DNA of 64,000 bases from Pseudomonas abietaniphila. Lineage in GTDB: Bacteria > Pseudomonadota > Gammaproteobacteria > Pseudomonadales > Pseudomonadaceae. The number at the start of each line of letters is the position of its first letter. Position 1 is the stretch's first letter. Positions 16,956 through 26,058 of the stretch are shown here, one piece after another. The position numbers were made by a program, and so were the translations under genes. The notes beneath the pieces were generated by a model. The model had not been told where the DNA came from, did not search any database, and was given only the letters and a program-made list of their open reading frames with translations. The stretch is from the NCBI RefSeq assembly GCF_039697315.1, contig NZ_CP155619.1, positions 2,852,001 through 2,916,000 of the forward strand. The letters run 5' to 3'.

Positions 16956-18197
16956 ATGACTGAACTGAGCGCCCTGTCTGTCCAGCACACCCTGGACATT
17001 GCTCCTCCACTGCTACCCGCTACCGTTCTGCGTAACGATGCCGAAGCGCTTGCCGCCGCGCAGGAACTCGCCGCCCTCGTGCGCGTGAATGCCGCGACGC
17101 GCGATCGCGAACGGCAGCTGCCGTGGGCCGAAATCGAGCGGTTTACCCGCAGCGGCCTGGGCAGCATTTCGATCCCGCGCGCCTACGGCGGTCCGCAGGT
17201 ATCGTTCGTCACTGTCGCCAAAGTGTTCGCCATTCTCTCAGCGGCGGATCCCGCGGTCGGACAGATCCCGCAGAACCACTTTGGCATTCTCAATTCACTG
17301 ATCGGCAGTGCCAGCGACGCGCAATTGAAGGTGCTGTTCGAGAGCGTTCTCAACGGCGCGCGCATTGGCAATGGCGGCCCGGAACGCGGCACCAAAAACA
17401 CCCTTGATGTGAAAACCCGCCTCACCGCCGACGGTGATCACTTTTTGCTCAACGGCCGGAAATTCTACTCAACCGGCGCACTCTTCGCGCATTGGGTCGC
17501 GGTCAAGGCAATCAACGACGACGGCAATCAGGTCTTGGTCTTCGTGCCGCGTGGCACGCCTGGCTTGCACATCATCGATGACTGGTCAGGATTCGGCCAA
17601 CGCACCACGGCCAGCGGCAGCGTGCTGCTGGAAAACGTGCGCGTGAGCAGTGACCAGGTCGTTGAAAACTGGAAACTCGGCCTGTCACCCAACATTCAGG
17701 GCGCAGTTTCCCAGCTGATTCAGGCGGCCATCGACGCAGGGATTGCCCGGGAAGCCATCGACGAAACCGTCCGCTTCGTCCGCGAACGCGCTCGTCCGTG
17801 GATCGAGGCCAACGTCGAACGCGCCAGCGATGACCCTTATGTGATTGCTGACATCGGCAAGCTGAAGCTGGAGCTGCACGCCGCCGAGGCATTGCTGCAT
17901 AAGGCCGGTCGTGTGCTGGACGAAATCGCTGCAGCGCCTATCGATGCGCAGTCGGCAGCGCGTGCATCTATCGTGGTGGCCGAGGCCAAGGTGTTGACCA
18001 CCGACATCGCTTTGCACGCCAGCGAGAAGCTGTTCGAACTGTCTGGCAGTCGGGCCACCCTCGCCGAATTCAATCTTGATCGCCACTGGCGCAATGCGCG
18101 GGTTCATACCCTTCACGACCCCGTGCGCTGGAAGGTCCACGCCGTCGGCGCCTGGCACCTCAACGGCACTCTGCCTGCCCGTCACTCCTGGATCTGA
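16956..18197 (+). CDS. SfnB-family sulfur acquisition oxidoreductase (copy 1)
   Basis: Flavin enzyme of the acyl-CoA dehydrogenase superfamily, 413 residues, in the SfnB branch used under sulfur limitation. Segments seen: RQLPWAEIERFTRSGLGSISIPRAYGG near the N-terminus (given here in pieces: RQLPWAEIE, SGLGSISIPRAYGG), IPQNHFG, the FMN/FAD-proximal NGRKFYSTGALFAHW, DDWSGFGQRTTASGS, and the C-terminal DRHWRNARVHTLHDPV that marks this group. The start at 16956 gives MTELSALS; the frame extends nine codons further without need. A close paralogue follows after 22 bases, so both are one operon with the downstream monooxygenase. Confidence 0.85.
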   Translation: MTELSALSVQHTLDIAPPLLPATVLRNDAEALAAAQELAALVRVNAATRDRERQLPWAEIERFTRSGLGSISIPRAYGGPQVSFVTVAKVFAILSAADPAVGQIPQNHFGILNSLIGSASDAQLKVLFESVLNGARIGNGGPERGTKNTLDVKTRLTADGDHFLLNGRKFYSTGALFAHWVAVKAINDDGNQVLVFVPRGTPGLHIIDDWSGFGQRTTASGSVLLENVRVSSDQVVENWKLGLSPNIQGAVSQLIQAAIDAGIAREAIDETVRFVRERARPWIEANVERASDDPYVIADIGKLKLELHAAEALLHKAGRVLDEIAAAPIDAQSAARASIVVAEAKVLTTDIALHASEKLFELSGSRATLAEFNLDRHWRNARVHTLHDPVRWKVHAVGAWHLNGTLPARHSWI

Positions 18198-18219
18198 CCA
18201 GACCACTGGAAACACACTT

Positions 18220-19440
18220 ATGAGCATTCAAACCATGCCGCGTGACACACAGGCGGCCACCGCAATCGCGGTCATTCGGGACGACGTCGAAGCCTTGGCT
18301 GTCGCCCGGTCGCAGGCCGAACAGTTCAAACAACACAGTGCAGTGCGTGATCGCGAACGTCGACTGCCACACCTCGAACTGGAGCAGTTTTCCCGCTCGG
18401 GCCTGTGGGGCATCAGCGTACCGAAAGCCTTCGGTGGCGCAGGCGTTTCCAGCGTCACGCTGGCCGAAGTCATTCGTCTCATCTCGGCAGCTGACGGCTC
18501 GCTGGGACAGATCCCACAGAATCATTTTTATGCCCTCGAAGTGCTGCGCGTGAACGGCAGGCCCGAGCAACAAAAACGCCTCTACGCCGAGGTGCTCGCG
18601 GGCCAGCGATTCGGCAACGCATTGGCTGAACTGGGCACCAAGACCGCCCATGACCGCACCACACGCCTGAGCCGTGACGGTAAAGGCTGGCGCATCAACG
18701 GGCGCAAGTTCTACTCAACCGGCGCGCTGTATGCCCAGCGTATTCCGACGTCCGTGATCGACGAGGACGGCATTCAACAACTGGCGTTCGTCCCGGCCAA
18801 CGCGGAGGGGCTGAACGTGGTCGACGACTGGAGTGGTTTCGGTCAACGCACCACCGGCAGCGGCTCAGTGGTGTTCGATAACGTCTACGTAAACGCCGAG
18901 GACGTGGTCCCCTTTCAAACGGCCTTCGAGCGTCCGACGACGGTCGGCCCGCTGGCCCAGATTCTTCATGCGGCCATCGACACCGGCATCGCTCGCGCAG
19001 CCTACGAAGACGCATTGCATTTCGTGCGCACACGTACTCGGCCGTGGATCGATTCCGGCATCGAAAAAGCCGTTGATGATCCCCTGACGCTGCACAGCTT
19101 TGGCAAGCTCGCCATTCGCCTGCACGCGGCCGAAGCGTTGCTTGAGCGCGCAGGTGAATACCTGGATCGCGCCCAGGTCGAGACCACGGCGAACAACCTG
19201 GCCGAAGCCTCGATTGCGGTCGCCGAAGCCCGTGCCATCAGCACGGATATCTCACTAGCCGCCAGCAGCACGCTGTTCGAACTGGCTGGCTCACAGGCGA
19301 CGCTGGCCGAACACGGCCTGGACCGCCACTGGCGCAATGCACGGGTGCACACGTTGCACGACCCCGTACGCTGGAAGTACCACGCCATCGGCAATTTCTA
19401 CCTCAACGACGTCAACCCGCCGCGCCGGGGAACGATCTGA
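18220..19440 (+). CDS. SfnB-family sulfur acquisition oxidoreductase (copy 2)
   Basis: Protein of 406 residues with the same domain order and signatures as the gene before it: SGLWGISVPKAFGG, IPQNHFYAL, NGRKFYSTGALYAQR, DDWSGFGQRTTGSGS and DRHWRNARVHTLHDPVRWK. The two are clearly tandem paralogues rather than identical copies, so they may act on different substrates or as a heteromer (inference). SfnB homologues are linked to dimethyl sulfone and other organosulfur use in Pseudomonas. The start at 18220 (MSIQTM) is preferred over a long upstream extension that overlaps copy 1. Its TGA shares one base with the ATG of the next gene. Confidence 0.86.
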   Translation: MSIQTMPRDTQAATAIAVIRDDVEALAVARSQAEQFKQHSAVRDRERRLPHLELEQFSRSGLWGISVPKAFGGAGVSSVTLAEVIRLISAADGSLGQIPQNHFYALEVLRVNGRPEQQKRLYAEVLAGQRFGNALAELGTKTAHDRTTRLSRDGKGWRINGRKFYSTGALYAQRIPTSVIDEDGIQQLAFVPANAEGLNVVDDWSGFGQRTTGSGSVVFDNVYVNAEDVVPFQTAFERPTTVGPLAQILHAAIDTGIARAAYEDALHFVRTRTRPWIDSGIEKAVDDPLTLHSFGKLAIRLHAAEALLERAGEYLDRAQVETTANNLAEASIAVAEARAISTDISLAASSTLFELAGSQATLAEHGLDRHWRNARVHTLHDPVRWKYHAIGNFYLNDVNPPRRGTI

Positions 19441-20825
19441 TGAGCCAGAAAAAAATCCTGCTCAATGCGTTCAACATGAACTGCATCGGCCACATCAATC
19501 ACGGCTTCTGGACGCATCCGCGAGACACCTCGACCCAGTACAAGACGGTCGAGTACTGGACGAGTCTGGCGCAACTGCTTGAGCGCGGTTTATTCGACGG
19601 GCTGTTCATCGCCGACATCGTCGGTGTTTACGACGTCTATCAACAGTCGGTCGATGTCCCGCTGCGAGAGTCGATTCAACTGCCGGTCAATGACCCGCTG
19701 CTGCTGGTGTCGGCCATGGCGGCGGTCACGAAAAACCTCGGGTTCGGACTGACCGCCAACCTCACGTACGAAGCGCCCTATCTGTTCGCCCGACGCATGT
19801 CGACGCTGGATCACCTCACGCGCGGCCGCGTGGGCTGGAACATTGTCACCGGTTATCTGGACAGCGCCGCCAAGGCCATGGGCCTCAAGGAACAGATTGA
19901 GCACTACCGCCGATACGATCAGGCGGATGAATACCTGGAGGTGCTCTACAAGCTCTGGGAGGGCAGCTGGGAAGACGATGCGGTGATCGAGGACCGCCAG
20001 GCCCGCGTGTATGCCCAACCCGAGAAAGTGCATTACGTGCGCCATAGCGGCGAGTTTTACCAGGTCGAGGGCTATCACCTGTGCGAACCCTCCCCACAAC
20101 GCACGCCGGTGTTGTTCCAGGCCGGCAGCTCCGACCGGGGCTTGCAGTTCGCGGGCAATAACGCCGAATGCGTGTTCATCAGCGGACAGAACAAACCCGC
20201 GACCCGCGAGCAGGTGGACAAGGTCCGCGCCAGCGCTGTCGCGGCGGGTCGCAACCCGGATGACATCAAGGTGTTCATGGGCCTGAACGTCATCGTCGGC
20301 CCCACCGAGCAAGCGGCTCGCGCCAAACACGCGGAGTACCTGAAGTACGCCAGCGCCGAGGCCGGGCTGGCGCACTTTTCGGCGTCGACCGGAATCGACT
20401 TCGCCGACTATGAACTCGACGAACCCATTCAGCACGTCAAAGGCAACGCGATTCAATCGGCGACGAAAATCCTCAAAAACAACGACTGGACACGGCAGAA
20501 ACTGCTCGATCAGCACGCACTGGGCGGTCGTTACATCACCGTCATCGGTTCGCCCGAACAGGTCGCCGACGAGCTGGAGTCCTGGATTGCCGAAACCGGC
20601 TTGGACGGCTTCAACCTGACCCGGATCGTCACGCCCGAGAGCTACGAAGATTTCATCGATCTTGTGATTCCCGAGTTGCAGAAGCGCGGGTCGTACAAGA
20701 CCGCGTACGAGCACGGAACGTTGCGCGAGAAGTTGTTCGCCGAGGGCGGACCGAAGCTGCCGGAGCGACACACGGGGGCGCGGTTCAGGAGTGCGAACAC
20801 GCTCGACGATAAGCCAGCGATTTAA
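19440..20825 (+). CDS. FMN-dependent monooxygenase, NtaA/SnaA/DszA family
   Basis: Bacterial luciferase-like (LLM) monooxygenase of 461 residues that would use reduced FMN and O2 to attack an organosulfur or similar compound. Motifs: NHGFWTHPRD, GLFDGLFIADIVGVYD, LTANLTYEAPYLFARRMSTLDH, GRVGWNIVTGYLDSAAK and QAGSSDRGLQFAG, all typical of the NtaA/DszA/DmoA group. The substrate cannot be read from sequence; position after two SfnB genes and before metQNI suggests sulfur scavenging. No flavin reductase gene is nearby, so FMNH2 must come from elsewhere. Coupled to the previous gene by a TGATG overlap. Confidence 0.87.
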   Translation: MSQKKILLNAFNMNCIGHINHGFWTHPRDTSTQYKTVEYWTSLAQLLERGLFDGLFIADIVGVYDVYQQSVDVPLRESIQLPVNDPLLLVSAMAAVTKNLGFGLTANLTYEAPYLFARRMSTLDHLTRGRVGWNIVTGYLDSAAKAMGLKEQIEHYRRYDQADEYLEVLYKLWEGSWEDDAVIEDRQARVYAQPEKVHYVRHSGEFYQVEGYHLCEPSPQRTPVLFQAGSSDRGLQFAGNNAECVFISGQNKPATREQVDKVRASAVAAGRNPDDIKVFMGLNVIVGPTEQAARAKHAEYLKYASAEAGLAHFSASTGIDFADYELDEPIQHVKGNAIQSATKILKNNDWTRQKLLDQHALGGRYITVIGSPEQVADELESWIAETGLDGFNLTRIVTPESYEDFIDLVIPELQKRGSYKTAYEHGTLREKLFAEGGPKLPERHTGARFRSANTLDDKPAI

Positions 20826-20840
20826 CGACGATCAATAAAC

Positions 20841-20931
20841 CTGTGGGAGCGAATTCATTCGCGAGACACGAGGTCAGGCGATGCATGTGGGTCGCCTGAC
20901 GAATTCTTCGCGAATGAATTCGCTCCCACAG
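20841..20931. repeat. REPIN between the monooxygenase gene and metQ
   Basis: Outer arms CTGTGGGAGCGAATTCATTC-GCGA (20841-20864) and its exact complement (20908-20931), with an inner inverted pair GTCAGGCGA / TCGCCTGAC. It lies 16 bases after the stop codon and 55 bases before metQ. Confidence 0.9.
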
Positions 20932-20985
20932 AGATCGTGTCAATTCACAGCATTCAAACCAGACACTGACACCGGATAACAACTC

Positions 20986-21780
20986 ATGAGCAAAACGCTT
21001 CTAACCCTGGCCCTCTCCCTCGGCCTGTTCACCAGCCTCGCACACGCCGCCGACCAACCGCTGAAAGTCGGCACCACCGCCGCTTTCGCCATTCCGCTGG
21101 AAGCCGCCGTGGCCGAGGCTGACAAGCAAGGCCTGAAGGTCGAACTGGTGGAGTTCACCGACTGGATCGCACCCAACGTCAGCCTCAATGCGGGCGACAT
21201 TGATGTGAATTACTTCCAGCACATTCCGTTTCTGGAAAACGCCAAGGCCGCCTCGGGCTTCGATCTCGTTCCTTATGCGCCTGGCATCATCAACAACGTC
21301 GGGCTGTACTCGAAGAAGTACAAAAGCTTCGATGAATTGCCGACCGGCGCCAGCGTGGCCATCGCCAACGACCCGATCAACAGCGGGCGGGGTCTGCAGC
21401 TGCTCGCCAAGGCGGGCCTGATCACCCTCAAACCCGGCGTGGGCTACAAGGCGACCGAAGACGACATCACCAGTAACCCGAAAAAGCTCAAACTGATTCA
21501 GGTCGAAGCCGTGCAACTGGTGCGTGCCTATGACGACGCCGACCTGGTCCAGGGCTACCCCGCCTACATCCGCCTGGCGAAAACCTTCGACGCCGGCTCG
21601 GCGATTCTCTTTGACGGCCTTGATCACCCTGAATACGTCATCCAGTTCGTGATCAAGCCAGACCACAAGAACGACCCGCGTCTGGCCAAATTCATCGACA
21701 TCTACCAACACTCGCCGGTGGTGCGCGCTTCGCTGGACAAGGTGAACGGCTCGCTGTATCAGGTCGGCTGGAAGAACTGA
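20986..21780 (+). CDS. metQ: MetQ-type substrate-binding protein
   Basis: Periplasmic protein of 264 residues in the NlpA/MetQ family, which binds methionine or related sulfur compounds. A Sec signal peptide ends SLAHAAD; there is no lipobox, unlike E. coli MetQ. Family segments: [25 protein letters not shown] (in parts), [25 protein letters not shown] and [21 protein letters not shown] ribosome site supports the start. metN begins one base after the stop codon. Confidence 0.9.
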   Translation: MSKTLLTLALSLGLFTSLAHAADQPLKVGTTAAFAIPLEAAVAEADKQGLKVELVEFTDWIAPNVSLNAGDIDVNYFQHIPFLENAKAASGFDLVPYAPGIINNVGLYSKKYKSFDELPTGASVAIANDPINSGRGLQLLAKAGLITLKPGVGYKATEDDITSNPKKLKLIQVEAVQLVRAYDDADLVQGYPAYIRLAKTFDAGSAILFDGLDHPEYVIQFVIKPDHKNDPRLAKFIDIYQHSPVVRASLDKVNGSLYQVGWKN

Positions 21781-21781
21781 C

Positions 21782-22909
21782 ATGACCGCGACCGCGCACC
21801 ATTCACTGCCGCGAGAGCCCGCTGCTGCTCCTGCGGCTGAGCGAACCGAGCTTTTCCCCGAGAAAGCGCACGCCCACGTGCGCTTCAGCCAGCTGGGCAA
21901 AATCTACGAAGGGCAACAAGGCCCGGTCGCGGCCCTTCAAGGCATCGATCTGGATGTCCAGCGTGGCGAAATATTCGGGATTATCGGACGCAGCGGCGCT
22001 GGCAAATCGTCGCTGATTCGCACCATCAACCGCCTGGAACAACCCAGCAGCGGGCGGGTGCTGATCGATCAGGTCGACATCGCTGCCTTCAACGAAGACA
22101 AGCTGGTGGAACTGCGCAGAAGGATCGGCATGATCTTTCAGCACTTCAACCTGATGTCGGCCAAGACGGTCTGGAAGAACGTCGAGCTGCCCTTGAAAGT
22201 GGCAGGCGTTCCCAAAGAGCAACGTCGGCGCAAGGTCGCTGAACTGTTGGAACTGGTGGGTTTGCAGGACAAACACAACACCTATCCCGCGCAGTTGTCC
22301 GGCGGTCAGAAGCAGCGCGTCGGCATCGCCCGCGCGCTGGTGCACGACCCGGCGATTCTGCTGTGCGATGAGGCGACCTCCGCGCTCGACCCGGAAACCA
22401 CGCAGTCAATTCTTTCGTTGTTGCGTGAAATCAATCAGCGACTGGGCCTGACGATCATTTTGATCACCCACGAGATGGCCGTGATCCGGGAAATCTGTGA
22501 CCGCGTGGTGGTGCTTGAGCGCGGCCAGATCGTCGAACAAGGTCCGGTCTGGCAAGTGTTCGGCGATCCTCGACATGAGGTAAGCAAAACCCTGCTGGCG
22601 CCGTTGCAACACGCGCTGCCCGAGGACATTCAGGCGCGCTTGCTGCCGCAGCCCGCTGACAAACATTCCAGCGTCGTGCTCGACCTGCAGTTCACCGGGA
22701 GCACGGCTCACGAGCCCGATTTGTCTGCGCTGTTCGGCGCATTCGGCGGGCGCGTGAGCCTGTTGCACGGCGGCGTAGAGCGCATTCAAGGGCGTGCGCT
22801 GGGGCACCTTTTGCTCGCCATCAGCCATTCGCCGTTGTCCGTAGAAGAACTGCTCATCCGCGCCCGCAAACAGGCGCAACACGCACAGGTACTGGGTTAT
22901 GTGGCTTGA
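21782..22909 (+). CDS. metN: Methionine-type ABC transporter, ATPase MetN
   Basis: ATPase of 375 residues. The core has Walker [11 protein letters not shown]-loop [16 protein letters not shown], signature LSGGQKQR, Walker [12 protein letters not shown] and switch His in LITHEMAV. The C-terminal NIL domain (about 300-375), where methionine binds to inhibit transport, is present. A 36-residue Ala/Pro-rich N-terminal extension precedes the ABC domain and is longer than usual; an internal start cannot be excluded. It overlaps metI by 11 bases. Confidence 0.9.
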   Translation: MTATAHHSLPREPAAAPAAERTELFPEKAHAHVRFSQLGKIYEGQQGPVAALQGIDLDVQRGEIFGIIGRSGAGKSSLIRTINRLEQPSSGRVLIDQVDIAAFNEDKLVELRRRIGMIFQHFNLMSAKTVWKNVELPLKVAGVPKEQRRRKVAELLELVGLQDKHNTYPAQLSGGQKQRVGIARALVHDPAILLCDEATSALDPETTQSILSLLREINQRLGLTIILITHEMAVIREICDRVVVLERGQIVEQGPVWQVFGDPRHEVSKTLLAPLQHALPEDIQARLLPQPADKHSSVVLDLQFTGSTAHEPDLSALFGAFGGRVSLLHGGVERIQGRALGHLLLAISHSPLSVEELLIRARKQAQHAQVLGYVA

Positions 22910-23543
22910 TCGTTTGTGGCAAGGGGTGATCGACACGTTCTTGATGGTCGGCGTGTCGTCGTTGATCGCGCTGATTCTGGGCATCCCGCTGGCCGTGATT
23001 CTGGTCACCAGCGGCAAGGGCGGGATTTTCGAAGCCCCTAACGTCAACCGCGTGCTGGGGGCGTTCGTCAATATCTTCCGCTCGGTGCCGTTTCTGATTC
23101 TGATGGTCGCGCTGATCCCGTTCACCCGGCTGATCGTCGGCACGACGTACGGGGTCTGGGCCGCCGTCGTCCCGCTGACCATTGCCGCCACGCCGTTCTT
23201 CGCGCGCATCGCCGAAGTCAGCCTGCGGGAAGTGGACCACGGCCTGATCGAAGCCGCGCAAGCCATGGGCTGCCGCCGCTGGCACATTGTCTGGCACGTG
23301 CTGTTGCCCGAAGCGCTGCCGGGCATTGTCGGCGGCTTCACCATCACCCTGGTGACCATGATCAACTCTTCGGCCATGGCAGGCGCCATCGGCGCAGGCG
23401 GCCTCGGCGACATCGCCTACCGCTACGGCTATCAGCGTTTCGACACGCAAGTGATGCTCACCGTTATCGTGCTGCTGGTCGTGCTGGTGGCGGTCATTCA
23501 ACTCGGCGGGGACAGGCTGGCGGTACGGTTGAACAAGCGGTGA
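22899..23543 (+). CDS. metI: Methionine-type ABC transporter, permease MetI
   Basis: Inner-membrane permease of 214 residues with five helices. [19 protein letters not shown] and the EAA loop [22 protein letters not shown] are typical, as is [20 protein letters not shown] near the end. Last gene of metQNI. No terminator is visible after it. Confidence 0.92.
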   Translation: MWLDRLWQGVIDTFLMVGVSSLIALILGIPLAVILVTSGKGGIFEAPNVNRVLGAFVNIFRSVPFLILMVALIPFTRLIVGTTYGVWAAVVPLTIAATPFFARIAEVSLREVDHGLIEAAQAMGCRRWHIVWHVLLPEALPGIVGGFTITLVTMINSSAMAGAIGAGGLGDIAYRYGYQRFDTQVMLTVIVLLVVLVAVIQLGGDRLAVRLNKR

Positions 23544-23660
23544 TTGTGTAGGACTCGTCAGCTCGCGAAGTAGGACCGCTCCGTTTCGCTCCGAAGCAAA
23601 AAAGAGTGACATTAAACCCGCTAGTCTCGTGCCACTTTTACTTGGTTTGGAGACTGAGAG

Positions 23661-24233
23661 ATGGACGAGAAGGACCTATCTGAGGCTGTTTTCAGCGAGT
23701 TTCACCAACTGCGATTCAAAGGTGTCGATCTAGGCTCACCGAGCTTGGTGAGGTTCAACCTCCAGAGCTCGATGATGACCTCCTGTACGGCTACTTTGAT
23801 ATTGCCTCCACAATCCTGGGCAAATGGAGGCCCCGGGCTCGAAGTTATTAGCGGGATGCGCAGTGCAAAAACTACGCTTCCGGACACTACATTCGAAACG
23901 CTCTGGAATTGCACGAAAGAACACTATGGGCTTACCGTGGCTACGGCAATAGTCTCCACTGCGGGCATCCCGATCAGCAAAACCGCGGTCGGGGCGTGGG
24001 TCCACACCGGTTCGAGCAAAACGACCAATATCGCCAGCCTGGTCGGTATGCGATTTTTTCCACGCACTCTCATCAGGCAACCCACAGTCGCCAGAATGGC
24101 CAAAGCCACTTTTGGCACGGTAAGAGTCTTCGGTGTCATTGGAAGAGGAATTCCTTTCGTAGCGGCCGGACTAGCGATGTTTGATCTGGTGAGCGTAGGA
24201 CTATGTGCGTATGAGGCTAAAAATGGACGCTGA
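23661..24233 (+). CDS. Unknown protein with hydrophobic C-terminal half (low GC)
   Basis: Protein of 190 residues, family not recognised. The N-terminal half (1-90) is polar with several Ser/Thr and a Cys pair (SSMMTSCTA, LWNCTKE). The C-terminal half is Ala/Gly/Val-rich with two or three possible membrane segments (LTVATAIVSTAGIPI, FGVIGRGIPFVAAGLAMFDLVSVGLCAYE in parts). There is no signal peptide. A GAGACTGAGAG ribosome site supports the start. GC is about 50%. It overlaps the next, acyl-carrier-like gene. A membrane-acting toxin with a cognate partner is one possibility, but this is inference only. Confidence 0.65.
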   Translation: MDEKDLSEAVFSEFHQLRFKGVDLGSPSLVRFNLQSSMMTSCTATLILPPQSWANGGPGLEVISGMRSAKTTLPDTTFETLWNCTKEHYGLTVATAIVSTAGIPISKTAVGAWVHTGSSKTTNIASLVGMRFFPRTLIRQPTVARMAKATFGTVRVFGVIGRGIPFVAAGLAMFDLVSVGLCAYEAKNGR

Positions 24234-24477
24234 AGCAAATCGAGACGAGCTGGCTCAACAGATCATCGAACTCTTCGTGTCGATCATTGGCTTCATTCCA
24301 CGCGAAGCGGTATCGGCTCATACCAACTTCATCAAAGATTTCGACATCATAGATGACGACATCACCTGCTTCATGATGCAGGTGAAGTGGCGCTATAAGC
24401 TGAACCCACGCCCCGCAGATTGGGAACAAATCGAAACCATCAATGAGGTCGTCGATCTGGTTATTGGTAAACGCTGA
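24211..24477 (+). CDS. Small acyl-carrier-like protein, DUF1493-like
   Basis: Acidic protein of about 88 residues with a carrier-protein-like helical pattern: IIELFVSIIGFIPREAVSAHTNFIKDFDIIDDDITCFM. Where an acyl carrier protein has the DSL phosphopantetheine serine, this has DIIDDD, so it is probably not modified. The pattern resembles DUF1493 proteins (from memory, not searched). Starts at 24211 or 24223 are both possible; the first has GTAGGA at good spacing. It overlaps the upstream gene by 23 bases, which argues for a co-translated pair. GC is near 48%. Confidence 0.6.
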   Translation: MRLKMDAEANRDELAQQIIELFVSIIGFIPREAVSAHTNFIKDFDIIDDDITCFMMQVKWRYKLNPRPADWEQIETINEVVDLVIGKR

Positions 24478-24490
24478 ACATTACTCATTG

Positions 24491-24608
24491 CCCCCGATCT
24501 GGCCCGCAGCGGCAGTAAAACCAGCACCCTTGGTCGTTACAGCCAAACCGCGTTGACCGAATCTGCTGCCGCTTCGCGCCAGATCGCGGGACAAGCCACG
24601 CTCCTACG
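24491..24608. repeat. REPIN array, copy 1 (left arm shortened)
   Basis: Begins CCCGATCTGGCCCGCAGCGG and ends with CGCGCCAGATCGCGGGACAA-GCCACGCTCCTAC. The left GTAGGAGCGTGGCTTG part is missing. It starts 14 bases after the preceding gene. A spacer with CTCCGGGCAGAAGCGGGATC follows. Confidence 0.85.
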
Positions 24609-24703
24609 CCCTCCGGGCAGAAGCGGGATCGCGGCCAACCCCACGTCTTCCGAGCTGAAGCGGAACTGCGACATGACGCCAGGCTTTTGATTCTGCCGAA
24701 GGC

Positions 24704-24852
24704 GTAGGAGCGTGGCTTGCCCCGCGATCTGGCGCGCAGCGGCAGTAAACCCAGCACCCTTGGTCGTTACTGGCAAACTGCGTTGACCGAATCTTCTGCC
24801 GCTGCGCGCCAGATCGCGGGCAAGGTGGAGCGCCACCCCGGTCGCTCCTACA
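24704..24852. repeat. REPIN array, copy 2
   Basis: Starts GTAGGAGCGTGGCTTGCCCC and ends GGTCGCTCCTAC, with GATCTGGCGCGCAGCGGCAG and its complement inside. The right arm carries a small insertion (GTGGAGCGCCACCCC). The CTTCGGGCAGAAGCAGGATC spacer follows, as after copy 1. Confidence 0.88.
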
Positions 24853-24973
24853 CCCTTCGGGCAGAAGCAGGATCGCGGCCAACCCCACTCCCTCCGGATA
24901 GAAGCAGGGCCGCTGTAGACGCCGGATTTTTTATCTGACGATATGCCGTCTGATTTGATTCTGGCCGCAGGCC

Positions 24974-25120
24974 GTAGGAGCGTGGCTTGTCCCGCGATCT
25001 GGCGCGAAGCGGCAGTAAAACCAGCCCCCTTGATCGTTCAGGCAAACCGCATTGACCCAATCTGCTGCCGCTGCGCAGCAGATCGCGGGATGCGGCCCAG
25101 AGACAAGCCACGCTCCTACA
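24974..25120. repeat. REPIN array, copy 3
   Basis: Starts GTAGGAGCGTGGCTTGTCCC and ends GACAAGCCACGCTCCTAC. The right arm contains an insertion (ATGCGGCCCAGA). The same kind of spacer (TTCCGGGCAGACGCAGGATC) follows. Copies 2 and 3 are 270 bases apart. The region 24478-25257 holds this array and no gene I can support. Confidence 0.88.
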
Positions 25121-25257
25121 TCTTCCGGGCAGACGCAGGATCGCGGTTGACCCCACGGCCTCCGGGCAAAAGCGGAATCGGAGGTTTTCCCCTGAGCAAT
25201 TGCCCAAAACCTGAGCAAGGGTATATTGGCGGCTTCTCCCGCTCAGAATGCGCATCA

Positions 25258-25884
25258 ATGAAACTCGACCCGCAGGACCTCGCCCAGATCACCACCACCA
25301 CGCTGGGCAATTACAACGCTGTCGCCGAGGGCTTCCGCGAAGGGACGCGGGATCACGACGTCAGTCAGAACATCAATGCGCTGCTGCGCAATATTCAGGG
25401 CCAAGCGCCCTTTCAGATTCTGGATTTCGGGTGCGGCCCAGGCCGGGACTTGCAGACGCTCACGGCCATGGGACACATCGCCACCGGGCTGGACGGCTCG
25501 GAGCGTTTCGCCGAGATGGCCCGCGCGGACAGCGGGTGCGAGGTGTTGCATCAGAATTTTCTGGAACTCGACTTGCCGGCCGAACGTTTCGACGGCATCT
25601 TTGCCAACGCCTCGCTGTTTCATGTCCCGCGTCAGGAACTCCCGCGTGTACTGCGCGAGTTGCGAGCCGCATTGAAGCCCGGCGGCGTGTTATTCAGTTC
25701 CAATCCGCGTGGCGATAATCAGGAAGGCTGGAAGGGGGAACGCTATGGCTCCTTTCACGACCTCGAATCATGGACCGCCCTGCTCACCGACGCAGGATTT
25801 GTCGAAGTGGAACACTACTACCGGCCTGCAGGACTGCCCCGAGATCAACAGCCGTGGCTGGCCAGTGTGTGGCGCAAAGCCTGA
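25258..25884 (+). CDS. Class I SAM-dependent methyltransferase
   Basis: Protein of 208 residues. Motif I is ILDFGCGPGRDL, motif II GLDGSERFAEMA, post-I acidic residue in LDLP and motif IV FDGIFANASLFHV; this is the Methyltransf_11/25 fold with SAM-binding intact. The substrate is unknown. The C-terminal part SSNPRGDNQEGWKGERYGSF is typical of small-molecule methyltransferases. The ATG at 25258 begins MKLDPQDLAQ and lacks a strong ribosome site; the longer frame runs through the REPIN array and is rejected. Confidence 0.82.
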   Translation: MKLDPQDLAQITTTTLGNYNAVAEGFREGTRDHDVSQNINALLRNIQGQAPFQILDFGCGPGRDLQTLTAMGHIATGLDGSERFAEMARADSGCEVLHQNFLELDLPAERFDGIFANASLFHVPRQELPRVLRELRAALKPGGVLFSSNPRGDNQEGWKGERYGSFHDLESWTALLTDAGFVEVEHYYRPAGLPRDQQPWLASVWRKA

Positions 25885-26058
25885 GCCCGCCAGGGGTTAT
25901 CAACGCTGAAGAAGCGCCGCATCCTTCATAACCTGATGCGATTGCGCTGACTTCAAAGAAGTCTAACCAGTGTCAAAAGTGACAGTATCTCGGCGTACAG
26001 CTTGATTTTATTCTCATCGTTCTATTCAACGAACGAACACATAAAACGAGCGAAACTC

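Noticed and set aside
23544..23660. Possible REP relic after metI (GTAGGACTCGTCAGCTCGCG)
   Set aside because: Only fragments resemble REP tips and no inverted partner of useful length was found.
24478..25257. Several 60-140 codon open frames on both strands
   Set aside because: They lie in REPIN and spacer sequence, repeat the same peptide pieces (such as VGAWLVPRSGA-like or GCGSELARE-like runs) and have no ribosome sites.
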